Below the pieces are notes generated by a model that did no database searches, had not been told where the DNA came from, and saw nothing but the letters and a program-made list of their open reading frames with translations. A program made the position numbers and the translations under genes. Shown here piece after piece: positions 19,326 to 28,363 of a DNA stretch of 64,000 nucleotides. Positions within the stretch are counted from its first letter, which is position 1. Each line of letters opens with the position of its first letter. Source of the stretch: Saccharomonospora cyanea NA-134 (GTDB lineage Bacteria; Actinomycetota; Actinomycetes; Mycobacteriales; Pseudonocardiaceae); assembly GCF_000244975.1 (NCBI RefSeq), contig NZ_CM001440.1:1043538-1107537 (forward strand). The letters are read 5' to 3'.

Positions 19326-19919
19326 ATGGAACCTTTCACCACGCACACCGGCGTCGGGGTGCCCCTGCGCAGGTCTAACGTGGACACTGACCAGATCATT
19401 CCGGCCGTCTACCTCAAGCGGGTGTCCAGGACCGGCTTCGAGGACGGCTTGTTCGCGAGCTGGCGTGCCGACGAGCAGTTCGTCCTGAACCACGAGCCCT
19501 ACCGCCGGGGCTCCGTGCTCGTGGCCGGCCCCGACTTCGGCACCGGGTCGTCGCGTGAGCACGCGGTGTGGGCGCTGATGGACTACGGATTCCGGGTCGT
19601 CATCTCCTCCCGCTTCGCCGACATCTTCCGCGGCAACTCGGGCAAGCAGGGGCTCGTCACGGCGCAGTGCGAGCAGACGGACGTCGAGCAGTTGTGGAAG
19701 CTGCTGGAGAACGAGCCCGGCACCGAGGTGTCCGTCGACCTGCGGGAGAAGACAGTGCGGGCAAAGGACTTCGTCGCCCGCTTCGACATCGACGACTACA
19801 CGCGCTGGCGGTTGCTGGAAGGGCTCGACGACATCGCACTGACCCTGCGGCACGCCGACGACATCGCGGCGTTCGAGAAGCAGCGCCCGTCGCACAAACC
19901 CGTCACCACTCCGAGGTAG
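19326..19919 (+). CDS. leuD: 3-isopropylmalate dehydratase small subunit
   Basis: 197 residues, the swivelling domain of the LeuCD heterodimer. It has [17 protein letters not shown] at the N-terminus and the substrate-contact [17 protein letters not shown] near 64. The ATG at 19326 follows GAGGAG. It ends the leuCD operon, with a perfect hairpin seven bases after the stop. Confidence 0.97.
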   Translation: MEPFTTHTGVGVPLRRSNVDTDQIIPAVYLKRVSRTGFEDGLFASWRADEQFVLNHEPYRRGSVLVAGPDFGTGSSREHAVWALMDYGFRVVISSRFADIFRGNSGKQGLVTAQCEQTDVEQLWKLLENEPGTEVSVDLREKTVRAKDFVARFDIDDYTRWRLLEGLDDIALTLRHADDIAAFEKQRPSHKPVTTPR

Positions 19920-19926
19920 AGCAGCG

Positions 19927-19965
19927 GCCCCGGATTCCCTTGCCGCCGCAAAGGGAATCCGGGGC
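19927..19965 (+). terminator. Terminator hairpin after leuD
   Basis: A perfect 15-bp stem (GCCCCGGATTCCCTT at 19927-19941, complement at 19951-19965) with a nine-base loop, followed by TTGT. Confidence 0.85.
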
Positions 19966-20003
19966 TTGTACCCGGTCGTGAGAACCGGCCCCACACCACG
20001 CCG

Positions 20004-20083
20004 AACGGCACGCGGAAACAGGCTCTGGAGGACCTGTGGAGGCGTAACGGCGCACACGATAAGGAAAAAATCCGCGTGCCGTT
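20004..20083. repeat. 13-bp inverted repeat enclosing 54 bases upstream of hupB
   Basis: AACGGCACGCGGA (20004-20016) and its exact complement (20071-20083) flank a 54-base spacer that holds a nested ACAGG/CCTGT stem and an A-rich AAGGAAAAAA stretch. The right arm touches the likely hupB -35 box. Confidence 0.7.
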
Positions 20084-20112
20084 TGGAATTTGTGCTGAGT
20101 TGGTAATACCGT
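20083..20112 (+). promoter_or_regulatory. Probable hupB promoter
   Basis: TTGGAA (20083-20088), 18 bases, TACCGT (20107-20112). The implied 5' UTR is about 50 bases and contains GGAGGA before the ATG. Confidence 0.5.
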
Positions 20113-20168
20113 GTGCGCATGTCGGCCGGTGTGGCCGGGTAACACGTAGTTCTTCTTGGAGGACTGGA

Positions 20169-20999
20169 ATGGCCAACAAGGCCCAACTCATCGAAGCGCT
20201 CTCCGAGCGCTTGGGCGACAAGAAGGTCGCGGCGCAGGCTGTCGACAACCTCGTCGACATCATCATCCGTACGGTCAACAAGGGCGAGAAGGTCAACATC
20301 ACCGGCTTCGGTGTGTTCGAGAAGCGCGCTCGTGCCGCACGTACCGCGAGGAACCCGCGCACCGGCGAGACCGTGCGTGTGAAGAAGACCAACGTTCCCG
20401 CCTTCCGCGCGGGCACGACGTTCAAGGACGTGGTGAGCGGAGCCAAGAAGCTTCCGAAGGCCACCACCAAGCGGAGCACGGCTTCCACCTCGCGTGCCAC
20501 CTCGGGCACCTCGAAGACGGCTGCGACGCGTCCCACTTCCACGCGCACCACCACCAGCCGCACGCGCAGCACCACGGGTACGACGACTCGTGCCACCTCG
20601 GCTCGTACGGCCAAGGCGACGCCGGCCAAGAGCGCCGCCAAGAGCACGGCGACCAAGGCCGCGCCGAAGAGCACGACGAAGACGACGAAGGCGAGCACCA
20701 CCAAGGCGGCACCGAAGACCACCGCCAAGTCGACCACCAAGTCGACTTCCACGCGTGCGAGCGCGAGCAAGCCCAAGACGACCACGAAGTCGGCGGCGAG
20801 CAAGACGACGGCCGCGAAGTCGAGCACCACGAAGTCGGCGCCGAAGACCGCCGCCAAGACCTCGACGCGGTCGACGACGAAGAAGACCCCCGCCAAGACC
20901 ACGAAGGCGGCTGCGAAGACGACGCCGCGGACCACCGCGAGGGCGACCGCACGCACCACGTCGCCGGCGAAGAGGACCACGAAGAAGACGACGAAGTGA
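20169..20999 (+). CDS. hupB: HU-family nucleoid protein with long basic tail
   Basis: DNA-bending and compacting chromosomal protein. 276 residues: an HU fold at about 1-95 ([19 protein letters not shown], then [22 protein letters not shown]) followed by about 180 residues of Lys/Thr/Ala/Ser/Arg-rich degenerate repeats of the KSTTK, TKAAPK and PAKTT kind. Mycobacterial HupB tails are richer in PAKKA motifs and shorter (whole protein about 214 residues); here threonine dominates, so this tail has diverged in length and composition. GGAGGACTGGA precedes the ATG. Confidence 0.93.
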   Translation: MANKAQLIEALSERLGDKKVAAQAVDNLVDIIIRTVNKGEKVNITGFGVFEKRARAARTARNPRTGETVRVKKTNVPAFRAGTTFKDVVSGAKKLPKATTKRSTASTSRATSGTSKTAATRPTSTRTTTSRTRSTTGTTTRATSARTAKATPAKSAAKSTATKAAPKSTTKTTKASTTKAAPKTTAKSTTKSTSTRASASKPKTTTKSAASKTTAAKSSTTKSAPKTAAKTSTRSTTKKTPAKTTKAAAKTTPRTTARATARTTSPAKRTTKKTTK

Positions 21000-21034
21000 C
21001 ACCGGGCGCCGCGCTCCGCGGCGTCCGGTTCTCC

Positions 21035-21073
21035 CGGCAGGGCTCCTGTGCTCGCAGTGGGGGAGCCCTGCCG
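21035..21073. terminator. Bidirectional terminator between hupB and mutT1
   Basis: A perfect 12-bp stem (CGGCAGGGCTCC at 21035-21046, complement at 21062-21073) between two converging genes. Confidence 0.8.
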
Positions 21074-21075
21074 TG

Positions 21076-21993
21076 TCAGGAGGGTGTGGGCAGCGCGCTG
21101 GGCAGGTAGTGTGCTGCCACGAGCCGTGGCTCACCGCAACGGGTGTCGAAGGACAGGACCCACACCGAGCCCTTCTTGCTCGGTACCTCTCCGGTGAGCT
21201 TACGGGTCAGTGTGACGCCGTCCCGCTGCGCCAGCGTGTCCACCAGTCCGGGGATGACACCGCCCTGGCTGCACACGACCGCGGTGGTGTGCGAGTTCGC
21301 CACGGACAACAGCGATTCGACCCCGCCCTCGGGGTCCTTGCGGTACGTCTCCTCCGACATCAGCGGGTCGAGCCGCACATCGCCGTCGATGTCCTCGGCC
21401 ACGGCGCGCACCGTCTGCACGCAACGCAGCCGTGGCGCCGAGTACACCGCTTCGGGCCGGAACGCGCGCAGCAGCGGCCGCAGCGCCGAAGCCTGTCGCC
21501 GCCCCGCGTCCGAGAGGGGACGCAGGTCGTCGTCGCCCACCCAGTCGTCCCGGCTGCCTGCCTTCGCGTGGCGGACCAGCAGCACGGTGGCGGTGTCGAC
21601 CGGGAGTTCCTCGGCGCGGGAGCACACGTCTCGGTCGCCTTCGTAGGTCAGCAGCGACCGCGCGTCGGACATCGGCAACCACCGGAGTTCGTCCACTTCC
21701 TCATTGGGAGTGAACTCACCCGAAACCGGCGTCGCCGTGAAGTAGTCCACGGTTTTCGCCGAGCCGTTCACGCTGTATTCGACGGTGGTGAGAAAGCGCC
21801 CGAGAACGGCGTCGTAGCCGGTTTCCTCGGTCAGCTCCCGCACGGCGGCGACGGGGGCGGTCTCCCCTGGGTCGAGTTTGCCTTTCGGCAGTGACCAGTC
21901 GTCGTAGTGCGGCCGGTGCACGACCGCGATCTCACTGCCCGCGGGGCTCCGGCGCCACAGCACCGCCCCCGCGGCTTTCACGACCTTGTTCAC
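21076..21993 (-). CDS. mutT1: Two-domain Nudix hydrolase / histidine phosphatase, MutT1-like
   Basis: 305 residues. Nudix domain at about 1-140 with the box [17 protein letters not shown] followed by TEETGY, then a histidine-phosphatase domain beginning [11 protein letters not shown] (RHG-type motif) near 155. The fusion matches mycobacterial MutT1, which removes oxidised guanine nucleotides and also hydrolyses diadenosine polyphosphates. The GTG start overlaps the ppk1 stop (GTGA), so the two genes are coupled; the same pair is found in M. tuberculosis. Confidence 0.93.
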   Translation of the reverse strand: MNKVVKAAGAVLWRRSPAGSEIAVVHRPHYDDWSLPKGKLDPGETAPVAAVRELTEETGYDAVLGRFLTTVEYSVNGSAKTVDYFTATPVSGEFTPNEEVDELRWLPMSDARSLLTYEGDRDVCSRAEELPVDTATVLLVRHAKAGSRDDWVGDDDLRPLSDAGRRQASALRPLLRAFRPEAVYSAPRLRCVQTVRAVAEDIDGDVRLDPLMSEETYRKDPEGGVESLLSVANSHTTAVVCSQGGVIPGLVDTLAQRDGVTLTRKLTGEVPSKKGSVWVLSFDTRCGEPRLVAAHYLPSALPTPS

Positions 21994-24293
21994 CCTGTGG
22001 CTCCGTGCCTGCGCAGCATTTCCATCTGATGGTCGCGGACCTGCCCGCTGTCCGTCGGAGAGGGTACCCATTCACCGCTGGCGTGCAGGACCCAGCACCG
22101 GGTCATGGGATCCAGCGCGGAGTCCAGCAGCTCGTCGAGCTGCGCGGTGAGCCGGGGATCGGACACCCGGACCAGCGCTTCGATCCGGCGGTCGAGGTTG
22201 CGGTGCATGATGTCGGCGCTGCCGATCCAGTGGGTGTCGGCTCCCCGGAAGTGGAAGACACGCGAGTGTTCGAGGAAACGCCCGAGGATCGAGCGCACCC
22301 GGATGTTGTCGCTGAGCCCCGGAACACCGGGCTTGAGCGAACAGATGCCCCGCACCACCACGTCGACGTCGACACCGGCCTGCGACGCGCGGTAGAGGCC
22401 GTCGATGACCTGTTCGTCGACGAGCGAGTTGCACTTGATCCGCACGCCCGCCGGTTTGCCCGCGTGTGCCAACGAGATCTCGTTCTCGATGAAGTGCAGC
22501 AGCCCCCGGCGGATGCCGTTGGGGGAGGTGAGGATGTTGCGGTAGGTCTGCTGGCGGGAGTAGCCGGTGAGGACGTTGAACAGGTCGGTCAGGTCGGCGC
22601 CGACGGAGGGGTCGGCGGTGAAAAGCCCGATGTCCTCGTACAGCCGCGCGGTCTTGGGGTTGTAGTTCCCGCTGCCGACGTGGCAGTAGCGGCGGATCGT
22701 GGACCCTTCCTGGCGTACCACCAGGGCGATCTTGCAGTGTGTCTTGAGTCCCACGAGCCCGTACACCACGTGCACTCCCGCGCGTTCCAGCGTGCGGGCC
22801 CACGCGATGTTGGCCTGCTCGTCGAACCGTGCCTTGATCTCGACCAGCGCCACGACCTGCTTGCCGCGCTCGGCGGCCTCGATCAACGCGTCCACGATGG
22901 GCGACTCGCCGGACGTGCCCGACGTCCGGTACAGAGTCTGCTTGATGGCCAGCACCTTGTCGTCGGCGGCGGCCTGCTCGATGAACCGCTGCACGCTCGT
23001 GGAGAACGAGTGGTAGGGGTGCTGCACCAGCACGTCGCCCTCGCGCAGGGTCGCGAACACACTCTTGGGCGTCTCCCGCTCCCCGAACGCGGGATGGGTG
23101 GCGGGAACGAACGGTGGATCCTTGAGTTCCTTGCGGTTCAGCGAGTGGAGCTGGTGCAAACAGTTCAGGTCGAGCAGACCGGGGACCTCCACGACGTCCT
23201 GCGGATCGACCTCCAGCTCGCGCAGCAGGAGTTCGAGCACGTGCTCGCTCATGTCGCTGGCGACCTCCAGCCGCACCGGAGGGCCGAACCGGCGCTGCGC
23301 GAGCTCCCGTTCGAGGGCCTGCAACAGATCCTCGTCGCGGTCCTCCTCGACTTCGAAGTCGGCGTTGCGGGTGACCCGGAACACGTGGTGCTCACTCACC
23401 TGCATCCCGCTGAACAACTCGTCGAGATGAGCGGCGATGAGTTCCTCCAGCGGCAGGAACGTCGCGGTGCGGCTGTCCCGGCTCCGCTCGATGCGGACGA
23501 GGCGGGGCACGTTGTTGGGCACCTTCACTCTGGCGAAGCGTTCGGTGCCGTCGTCGGGGTCGCGGACGGTGACGGCGAGGTTGAGCGACAGACCGGAAAT
23601 GTAGGGGAAGGGGTGAGCCGGGTCGACGGCCAGGGGAGTGAGCACGGGAAAGATCTGTTTGGTGAAGTACTCGGACAGCCGGGCCCGGTCGTCCGTGGCC
23701 AGGTCCGACCAGGCGACGATGCGGATACCGACGTCGGCGAGCGCGGGGCGTACCCCCTTCTCGAACGCCAGCGCGTGGCGCTTGACCAGCTCGGCGTTGC
23801 GTGCGGCCACGTAGGTGAGCTGCTCGCTGGGGGTCAGCCCGTCGGCGCTGCGCACGGGAAGGCCCGTCTGCTCGCGGCGCTTCAGCCCCGCGACCCTGAC
23901 CATGTAGAACTCGTCCAGATTGGACGCGAAGATGGCCAGGAACTTCGCTCGCTCCAGCAGCGGCTGTGACGGGTCCTCGGCGAGCGCGAGCACCCGGGCG
24001 TTGAAGTCCTGCCACGAGAGTTCGCGGTTGAAGTACCGGTCGTCGGGCAGCTCGTCCCCAGGTCCGCCGTTGTGGGTGGCGGCGGGCGGTGCGGACGGCA
24101 CGGAGCCGAAGTCGCGGTGCCCGTCGACGGGCCGGGGAAGCGGGGAGGTGACGGCGGGCCGACGCCCGGGGTCGCCGAGGTCCGCCCGCTCGCCGGGCCG
24201 GGAGCCGCCGGGGGCTTCGGAGGCTGCAGAGGCTTCGGAGGCTGCGGAGGCTTCGGAGCTGCTGGCCGCGGGGGTCTGGGTCTCGTCGCTCAC
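21990..24293 (-). CDS. ppk1: Polyphosphate kinase 1
   Basis: Makes polyphosphate from ATP reversibly. 767 residues from the GTG at 24293. An N-terminal extension of about 80 residues contains EASAAS-type repeats and proline-rich sequence; the core starts near [16 protein letters not shown]. The phosphorylated active-site histidine is expected in [12 protein letters not shown] near 490, with HSRVFHFRG further on. On its strand GACAAT lies six bases before the GTG, consistent with a leaderless start. A TTG further upstream (24311) is possible. It lies between cofC and mutT1 on the same strand. Confidence 0.94.
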   Translation of the reverse strand: MSDETQTPAASSSEASAASEASAASEAPGGSRPGERADLGDPGRRPAVTSPLPRPVDGHRDFGSVPSAPPAATHNGGPGDELPDDRYFNRELSWQDFNARVLALAEDPSQPLLERAKFLAIFASNLDEFYMVRVAGLKRREQTGLPVRSADGLTPSEQLTYVAARNAELVKRHALAFEKGVRPALADVGIRIVAWSDLATDDRARLSEYFTKQIFPVLTPLAVDPAHPFPYISGLSLNLAVTVRDPDDGTERFARVKVPNNVPRLVRIERSRDSRTATFLPLEELIAAHLDELFSGMQVSEHHVFRVTRNADFEVEEDRDEDLLQALERELAQRRFGPPVRLEVASDMSEHVLELLLRELEVDPQDVVEVPGLLDLNCLHQLHSLNRKELKDPPFVPATHPAFGERETPKSVFATLREGDVLVQHPYHSFSTSVQRFIEQAAADDKVLAIKQTLYRTSGTSGESPIVDALIEAAERGKQVVALVEIKARFDEQANIAWARTLERAGVHVVYGLVGLKTHCKIALVVRQEGSTIRRYCHVGSGNYNPKTARLYEDIGLFTADPSVGADLTDLFNVLTGYSRQQTYRNILTSPNGIRRGLLHFIENEISLAHAGKPAGVRIKCNSLVDEQVIDGLYRASQAGVDVDVVVRGICSLKPGVPGLSDNIRVRSILGRFLEHSRVFHFRGADTHWIGSADIMHRNLDRRIEALVRVSDPRLTAQLDELLDSALDPMTRCWVLHASGEWVPSPTDSGQVRDHQMEMLRRHGATG

Positions 24294-24374
24294 GTGGCCA
24301 TTGTCCCCCAATCGGTGAGGTCGTGACGCTGTTGAAGAGCGGCGCCGCAGTCGGCCGGTGCTTTCGCCGGGGCC

Positions 24375-25043
24375 TCAGGACAGCAGGCAGGCGCGGTCGA
24401 GCACGGCCCGGGTGCGGTCGCCGAGCCCCAGCAGGCGAGCGTGGTCGAGATCACCGGGGGTGTCGACGTCGCCGCGCAGTGACGGCAGTGCCGCCGTCAG
24501 TGGCCGCGCACCCGAGAGCGTGTGCGCGCGGGCCGAACCGGGACCGAAGCGGGGGCGCAGTCGCCCACCGGGTGAGGACAGCAAGAGCGTGGTGCCCGTG
24601 CCGTGCCGGTCGGCGACGAACGCCCGCCGCCCGCCCGCCTCGGTGATGGCCTCGGTGAGTTCGTGCGGTCGCAGTGCGGGCAGGTCCGCCTGGAGAGCGC
24701 CGATCGTCCCGCCCGGGTTGTCGGCCCGCAGCAGCCGCTCCCCGGCGCGTAGTGCCGTGTTCAGGTTGTCGTGTGGACCGCCGTCCGGCGGGCCGCCGAC
24801 GGCGTGTTCGCCGACGACGTCCACCTCCAGCTCCCGCAGCAGCGCGAGCGCCGCGGGATCGGAGCCGACCACCAGGACACGGTCGACGCCGGCCGCGGCG
24901 GTGGCCGCGCGCAGCGTGTCGAACGCGAGCGCGAGCACCAGATCGGTATGGGAGTACTCGCCGTCCGCGTCCCCGAGCACGCCGCGCAACCGGGATTTGC
25001 CCAGGCTCGGCCTCTTCAGCGGCACGATCAGATCGACAGCCAC
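24375..25043 (-). CDS. cofC: Guanylyltransferase for coenzyme F420 (CofC/FbiD family)
   Basis: 222 residues of the nucleotidyltransferase-A fold, starting VDLIVPLKRPSLGKSRL, with VLVVGSDPAAL and GALQADLPALRP. It activates 2-phospho-L-lactate, or phosphoenolpyruvate in mycobacteria, with GTP as the first committed F420 step. Its neighbours ppk1 and gpsA match the M. tuberculosis fbiD locus. The GTG at 25043 gives the expected short N-terminus. Which phospho-acid it uses cannot be decided from sequence here. Confidence 0.88.
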   Translation of the reverse strand: MAVDLIVPLKRPSLGKSRLRGVLGDADGEYSHTDLVLALAFDTLRAATAAAGVDRVLVVGSDPAALALLRELEVDVVGEHAVGGPPDGGPHDNLNTALRAGERLLRADNPGGTIGALQADLPALRPHELTEAITEAGGRRAFVADRHGTGTTLLLSSPGGRLRPRFGPGSARAHTLSGARPLTAALPSLRGDVDTPGDLDHARLLGLGDRTRAVLDRACLLS

Positions 25044-25185
25044 GCCACCATCATTACCGCAAAACACACCCACGGCGGTCGGCGACGGGTGGCCCTGCCG
25101 TCGCCGCACGGCGGCTCGTGGCAGGATCGACGGGATCGATCGGACACCCACGAGACGGTTCGGGAAGACCTCGGGAGGAACAGCC

Positions 25186-25893
25186 TTGGCAGAGCGCGAG
25201 AAGGGCGGTTTCTGGGTCGGTGCGGCCGCGGTCCTGTTCTACCCGCTGACCTGGATGGGCCGCAGCGTGTACCACAACGCCGACCGCATTCCGCGAAGCG
25301 GCCCCGTGCTGCTCGTGATGAACCACGTGTCGCATCTCGATCCCGCGGTGGACGCCGTGTTCGTGCACCGCAACAAGCGGGTGCCGCGGTTCATGGCCAA
25401 GGCCAGCCTGTTCCGGGTGCCGATCTTCGGCAAGATCCTCGGCGGTTCGGGCGGCATCCCCGTGTACCGGAACTCCAGCGACGCGGGCGACAGCCTGCGG
25501 GCCGCGCACCAGACCCTGCGCGAGGGAAAGGTGGTGCTCATCTATCCCGAGGGGACGATCACGAAGGACCCGCAGGGCTGGCCGAAACGCTCCTACACGG
25601 GTGTGGCGAGGCTCGCACTCGAGAACGACGTGCCCGTGATCCCCGTCGCGCGCTGGGGCACGCAGGACATCTGGAACGGCTACACGAAGAAGTTCCGCCC
25701 GTTTCCCCGCAAGACCGTGGTGCACTCCGTCGGTGAGCCCATCGACCTGTCGGCGTACCGCGAGAAGGAACGCAGCCAGTCGCTGCTGCGCGAGGTCACC
25801 GAACTGATCATGGGCCGGGTGCTGGAACAGCTCGTCGAGATCCGGGGTGAACAGCCCCCCTCGTCGTCGGTCGGTACGGAGGGACGCGGCTGA
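25186..25893 (+). CDS. 1-acylglycerol-3-phosphate O-acyltransferase (PlsC family)
   Basis: 235 residues. It has the acyltransferase motifs NHVSHLD (NHX4D), [16 protein letters not shown] and YPEGT, and a hydrophobic N-terminal segment that would hold it on the inner face of the membrane. It probably acylates lysophosphatidic acid. The TTG at 25186 has GGGAGGAA seven bases upstream and gives the natural N-terminus [12 protein letters not shown]. gpsA begins two bases after its stop, so the pair links glycerol-3-phosphate supply with phospholipid assembly. Confidence 0.9.
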   Translation: MAEREKGGFWVGAAAVLFYPLTWMGRSVYHNADRIPRSGPVLLVMNHVSHLDPAVDAVFVHRNKRVPRFMAKASLFRVPIFGKILGGSGGIPVYRNSSDAGDSLRAAHQTLREGKVVLIYPEGTITKDPQGWPKRSYTGVARLALENDVPVIPVARWGTQDIWNGYTKKFRPFPRKTVVHSVGEPIDLSAYREKERSQSLLREVTELIMGRVLEQLVEIRGEQPPSSSVGTEGRG

Positions 25894-25895
25894 CG

Positions 25896-26906
25896 ATGGC
25901 GGTGCAGCGTGTGGCCGTGTTGGGTGCGGGCTCGTGGGGAACGACGTTCGCGAAGATCCTCGCGGACGCGGGGCGCGACGTGACGATGTGGGCCCGCAGG
26001 GCGGAGGTCGCCGAGGAGATCCGCGTCCGGCACACCAACTCGTCGTACCTGCCCGGCGTCAGGCTGCCCGACCGCGTCACCGCGACCGCCGATCCCGCGG
26101 CCGCGCTGGACGGTGCGCACGCGGTGGTGCTGGCGGTGCCGAGTCAGAGCCTGCGCGAGAACCTGACGGCGTGGCGGGAGCTGCTGCCCGAGGACGCGAT
26201 CCTCGTCAGCCTCGCCAAGGGCGTGGAACTCGGCACGTTGAAACGCATGAGCGAGGTCGTCTCCGACGTCACCGGAGTGGAGCCGGGCGACGTGGTGGTG
26301 GTGTCCGGTCCCAACCTCGCCAAGGAGATCGCGCGGCAGCAGCCTGCCGCGGCGGTGCTGGCGTGTGCCGACCACGCGCGGGCCGTGGCGATCCAGGAGG
26401 CCAGCTTCAACTCGTACTTCCGCCCCTACACCAACACCGACGTCGTGGGCTGCGAGCTCGGTGGCGCGTGCAAGAACGTGATCGCGCTGAGCTGTGGTAT
26501 GGCCGCGGGGCTGGGGTTCGGTGCCAACACGATGGCGACCCTGATCACCCGGGGGCTCGCCGAGACCGCCCGTCTCGGCTCGGCGCTCGGCGCGGACCCG
26601 CTCACCTTCGCCGGCCTCGCCGGTGTCGGAGACCTCGTGGCGACGTGCTCGTCACCGCTGTCGCGCAACCGGACGTTCGGTGAGCGCATCGGGCGCGGCG
26701 AGACGATGGAGGCGGCCAGGGCGGCGCAGGGCGGCCAGGTGGCCGAGGGCGTGAGTTCCTGCCGTTCGATCCGCGAACTGGCCGACCGGCTCGCCGTCGA
26801 CATGCCCATCACCGACGCCATGTACCGCGTCTGTCACGAGGGTGTCGATCCGGCCACGGTGGGCGCGGAGCTGCTGGGCCGCAGGCAGAAGCACGAGTGG
26901 TCGTGA
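25896..26906 (+). CDS. gpsA: Glycerol-3-phosphate dehydrogenase [NAD(P)+]
   Basis: Reduces dihydroxyacetone phosphate to sn-glycerol-3-phosphate for phospholipids. 336 residues. Dinucleotide motif [21 protein letters not shown] at the N-terminus, [10 protein letters not shown] near 140, the catalytic lysine in [15 protein letters not shown] near 198 and [14 protein letters not shown]. Likely translated with the upstream plsC-like gene. Confidence 0.96.
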   Translation: MAVQRVAVLGAGSWGTTFAKILADAGRDVTMWARRAEVAEEIRVRHTNSSYLPGVRLPDRVTATADPAAALDGAHAVVLAVPSQSLRENLTAWRELLPEDAILVSLAKGVELGTLKRMSEVVSDVTGVEPGDVVVVSGPNLAKEIARQQPAAAVLACADHARAVAIQEASFNSYFRPYTNTDVVGCELGGACKNVIALSCGMAAGLGFGANTMATLITRGLAETARLGSALGADPLTFAGLAGVGDLVATCSSPLSRNRTFGERIGRGETMEAARAAQGGQVAEGVSSCRSIRELADRLAVDMPITDAMYRVCHEGVDPATVGAELLGRRQKHEWS

Positions 26907-26952
26907 CGTTCTCGCGCGCGTTGTCAAGCCGGTCCGTGAGCCGGTATCGGGT

Positions 26953-26981
26953 TTGACGTCCGCGCGCGGGTCTGCTTGCCT
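26953..26981 (+). promoter_or_regulatory. Promoter of the cysteine-rich leader and cysteine dioxygenase gene
   Basis: TTGACG (26953-26958), 17 bases, TTGCCT (26976-26981), then six bases to ATG 26988. Initiation would fall close to that ATG, making the leader ORF leaderless. Confidence 0.6.
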
Positions 26982-26987
26982 TGGGGC

Positions 26988-27074
26988 ATGTCGGTTCTCG
27001 GTGCGTCGGACCCCGCTCCGCGGTGTGGTCGTGTGTCGCGCACCCTGCCGGGCTGTTGTCGCTGTTGCCGGTGA
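26988..27074 (+). CDS. Cysteine-rich leader peptide (28 aa) upstream of cysteine dioxygenase
   Basis: An ATG frame of 28 codons that ends GCCRCCR before TGA (27072-27074); a further Cys is at residue 13. Four of the five Cys codons are TGT, unusual in a GC-rich genome. Comparable leaderless poly-Cys upstream ORFs act as cysteine sensors in mycobacteria (family knowledge). Downstream, GCGCC (27079-27083) can pair with GGCGC (27096-27100) or, alternatively, CGCGCCT (27083-27089) with AGGCGCG (27104-27110). No T-run follows, so any switch may be translational or Rho-linked. Confidence 0.7.
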   Translation: MSVLGASDPAPRCGRVSRTLPGCCRCCR

Positions 27075-27169
27075 CCACGCGCCGCGCCTGAGACGGGCGC
27101 TCGAGGCGCGAGCCGTTCCAACCCGACCGTCCTCCTGTTTTCCCCACACCGTTTCGAGGTCTTCTTCGC

Positions 27170-27664
27170 ATGTTCGCCGTGCCCGAGAACACGATCGCAC
27201 TTCCTCCCGCGGACCTGCTGTCCCGCCATCCGGTGCGGACGGCCCGCGAGTTCGCCGCCGAACGGGGCCGGTGGCGCAACCTGTTGCGCTACGACCCCGA
27301 CGAGCGGTTCGCCGTACTGCTCGACACCGTCGGTGACCACGAGGTGTGGCTGCTGAGCTGGCTTCCCGGCCAGAACACCGGACTGCACGACCACGGTGCC
27401 ACCACGGGAGCGTTGACCGTGGTGAGCGGGCGGCTCGTGGAGGAGGTGCACCGAGACCCCGGTGTGTCGCCGGACGGCCCCGAGAGGCACGTGGTGGAGG
27501 CGGGGCAGTCGCGGGTCTTCGGGCCCGGCTACTCCCACCACGTGTCCAATCCGGGGCCCGACCCGGCGATCAGCGTGCACGTCTACCAGGACGGGGGCCG
27601 GACCGTGCGGCCCGTGGTGCGGGCGGAGACGTGCTCGGGAACGGCGACCCCTTCCGGCACGTAG
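27170..27664 (+). CDS. Cysteine dioxygenase, type I-like
   Basis: Iron-dependent cupin that oxidises cysteine to cysteine sulfinate. 164 residues. Metal ligands appear in GLHDHGATTGALTVVSG (two His) and YSHHVSNPG (third His). Close relatives include other thiol dioxygenases, so the exact thiol is not certain, but the cysteine-rich leader upstream supports cysteine. The ATG at 27170 lies 95 bases after the leader stop with only a weak GAGG. Its last 82 bases overlap the 3' end of the convergent flavoprotein gene. Confidence 0.85.
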   Translation: MFAVPENTIALPPADLLSRHPVRTAREFAAERGRWRNLLRYDPDERFAVLLDTVGDHEVWLLSWLPGQNTGLHDHGATTGALTVVSGRLVEEVHRDPGVSPDGPERHVVEAGQSRVFGPGYSHHVSNPGPDPAISVHVYQDGGRTVRPVVRAETCSGTATPSGT

Positions 27665-28281
27665 TCCGCCGTGACGGGGGTGCCGAAGGTGGTGTGCACG
27701 GGAAGGACACCCGCCCACGTGGTGTGGGCGTCGCGGTCGGCGTCGTCGAGTGAGGGATCACCGGTGCGGATCTTCACCGACGCCTCGCCGAGGTCGAGCG
27801 CGAGCACGTGTGTGGCGGCCAGCTCCTTGCGGTCGGGAGTGCGGGCGTAGTCCCACGACCCGGGGCTGAGGTGTTCGCTGAGCACGCGCAGGGCGTGGGT
27901 CTTCCGTTCCTCACCGGTCACGGGGGCGGCGCGGCCGTGGATCACCGCGCTGCGGTAGTTCATCGAATGGTCGCTCAGCGATCGCGCGTAGACGATGCCG
28001 TCGAGGACCGAGACGGCCACGCAGAGGTCGGCGCCGTCCACGGCGGCGCGCACGTTTCCCGATCCGGTGGAACCGTGCAGGTACAGTGTGTCGCCGTCGC
28101 GGCCGTGGGCGGTGGGCAGCACGACGGGTGAGCCGTTCAGGACGAGCCCCACGTGGCAGAGCAGCGCCGAGTCCAGGACGTCGTACAGGGCGTCGCGGTC
28201 GCTCGCGTAGCGCTGGGGCTTGCGGGTCGGCGTGCTGCGCGGGGTGGGGGACAACGGCGGCCGGGTGGGTGAAGCGGTCAT
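27583..28281 (-). CDS. Pyridoxamine 5'-phosphate oxidase-like FMN protein
   Basis: 232 residues of the split-barrel flavin fold: RDALYDVLDSALLCHVGLVL, LPTAHGRDGDTLYLHGSTGS and KTHALRVLSEHLSPGSWDYAR resemble the Pyridox_ox_2/NimA-like group, often annotated as 5-nitroimidazole or flavin reductases. The substrate is unknown. The ATG at 28281 is preceded by GAGGTG. It is divergent from a MocR-type regulator, which probably controls it, and overlaps cysteine dioxygenase by 82 bases tail to tail. Confidence 0.83.
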   Translation of the reverse strand: MTASPTRPPLSPTPRSTPTRKPQRYASDRDALYDVLDSALLCHVGLVLNGSPVVLPTAHGRDGDTLYLHGSTGSGNVRAAVDGADLCVAVSVLDGIVYARSLSDHSMNYRSAVIHGRAAPVTGEERKTHALRVLSEHLSPGSWDYARTPDRKELAATHVLALDLGEASVKIRTGDPSLDDADRDAHTTWAGVLPVHTTFGTPVTADYVPEGVAVPEHVSARTTGRTVRPPSW

Positions 28282-28299
28282 GCACCTCATCGTTCGACG

Positions 28300-28335
28300 T
28301 GACAGTGGCATGATGGAATAGCCAATGTTCCGGTG
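28300..28335. promoter_or_regulatory. Divergent operator candidate between the flavoprotein and MocR genes
   Basis: Overlapping inverted repeats TGGCATGATGGAATAGCCA and GGAATAGCCAATGTTCC lie between the two genes, where a MocR protein would be expected to bind. Confidence 0.4.
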
Positions 28336-28363
28336 CTTCAAGATGCCACTTCGGGGAGGTCCC

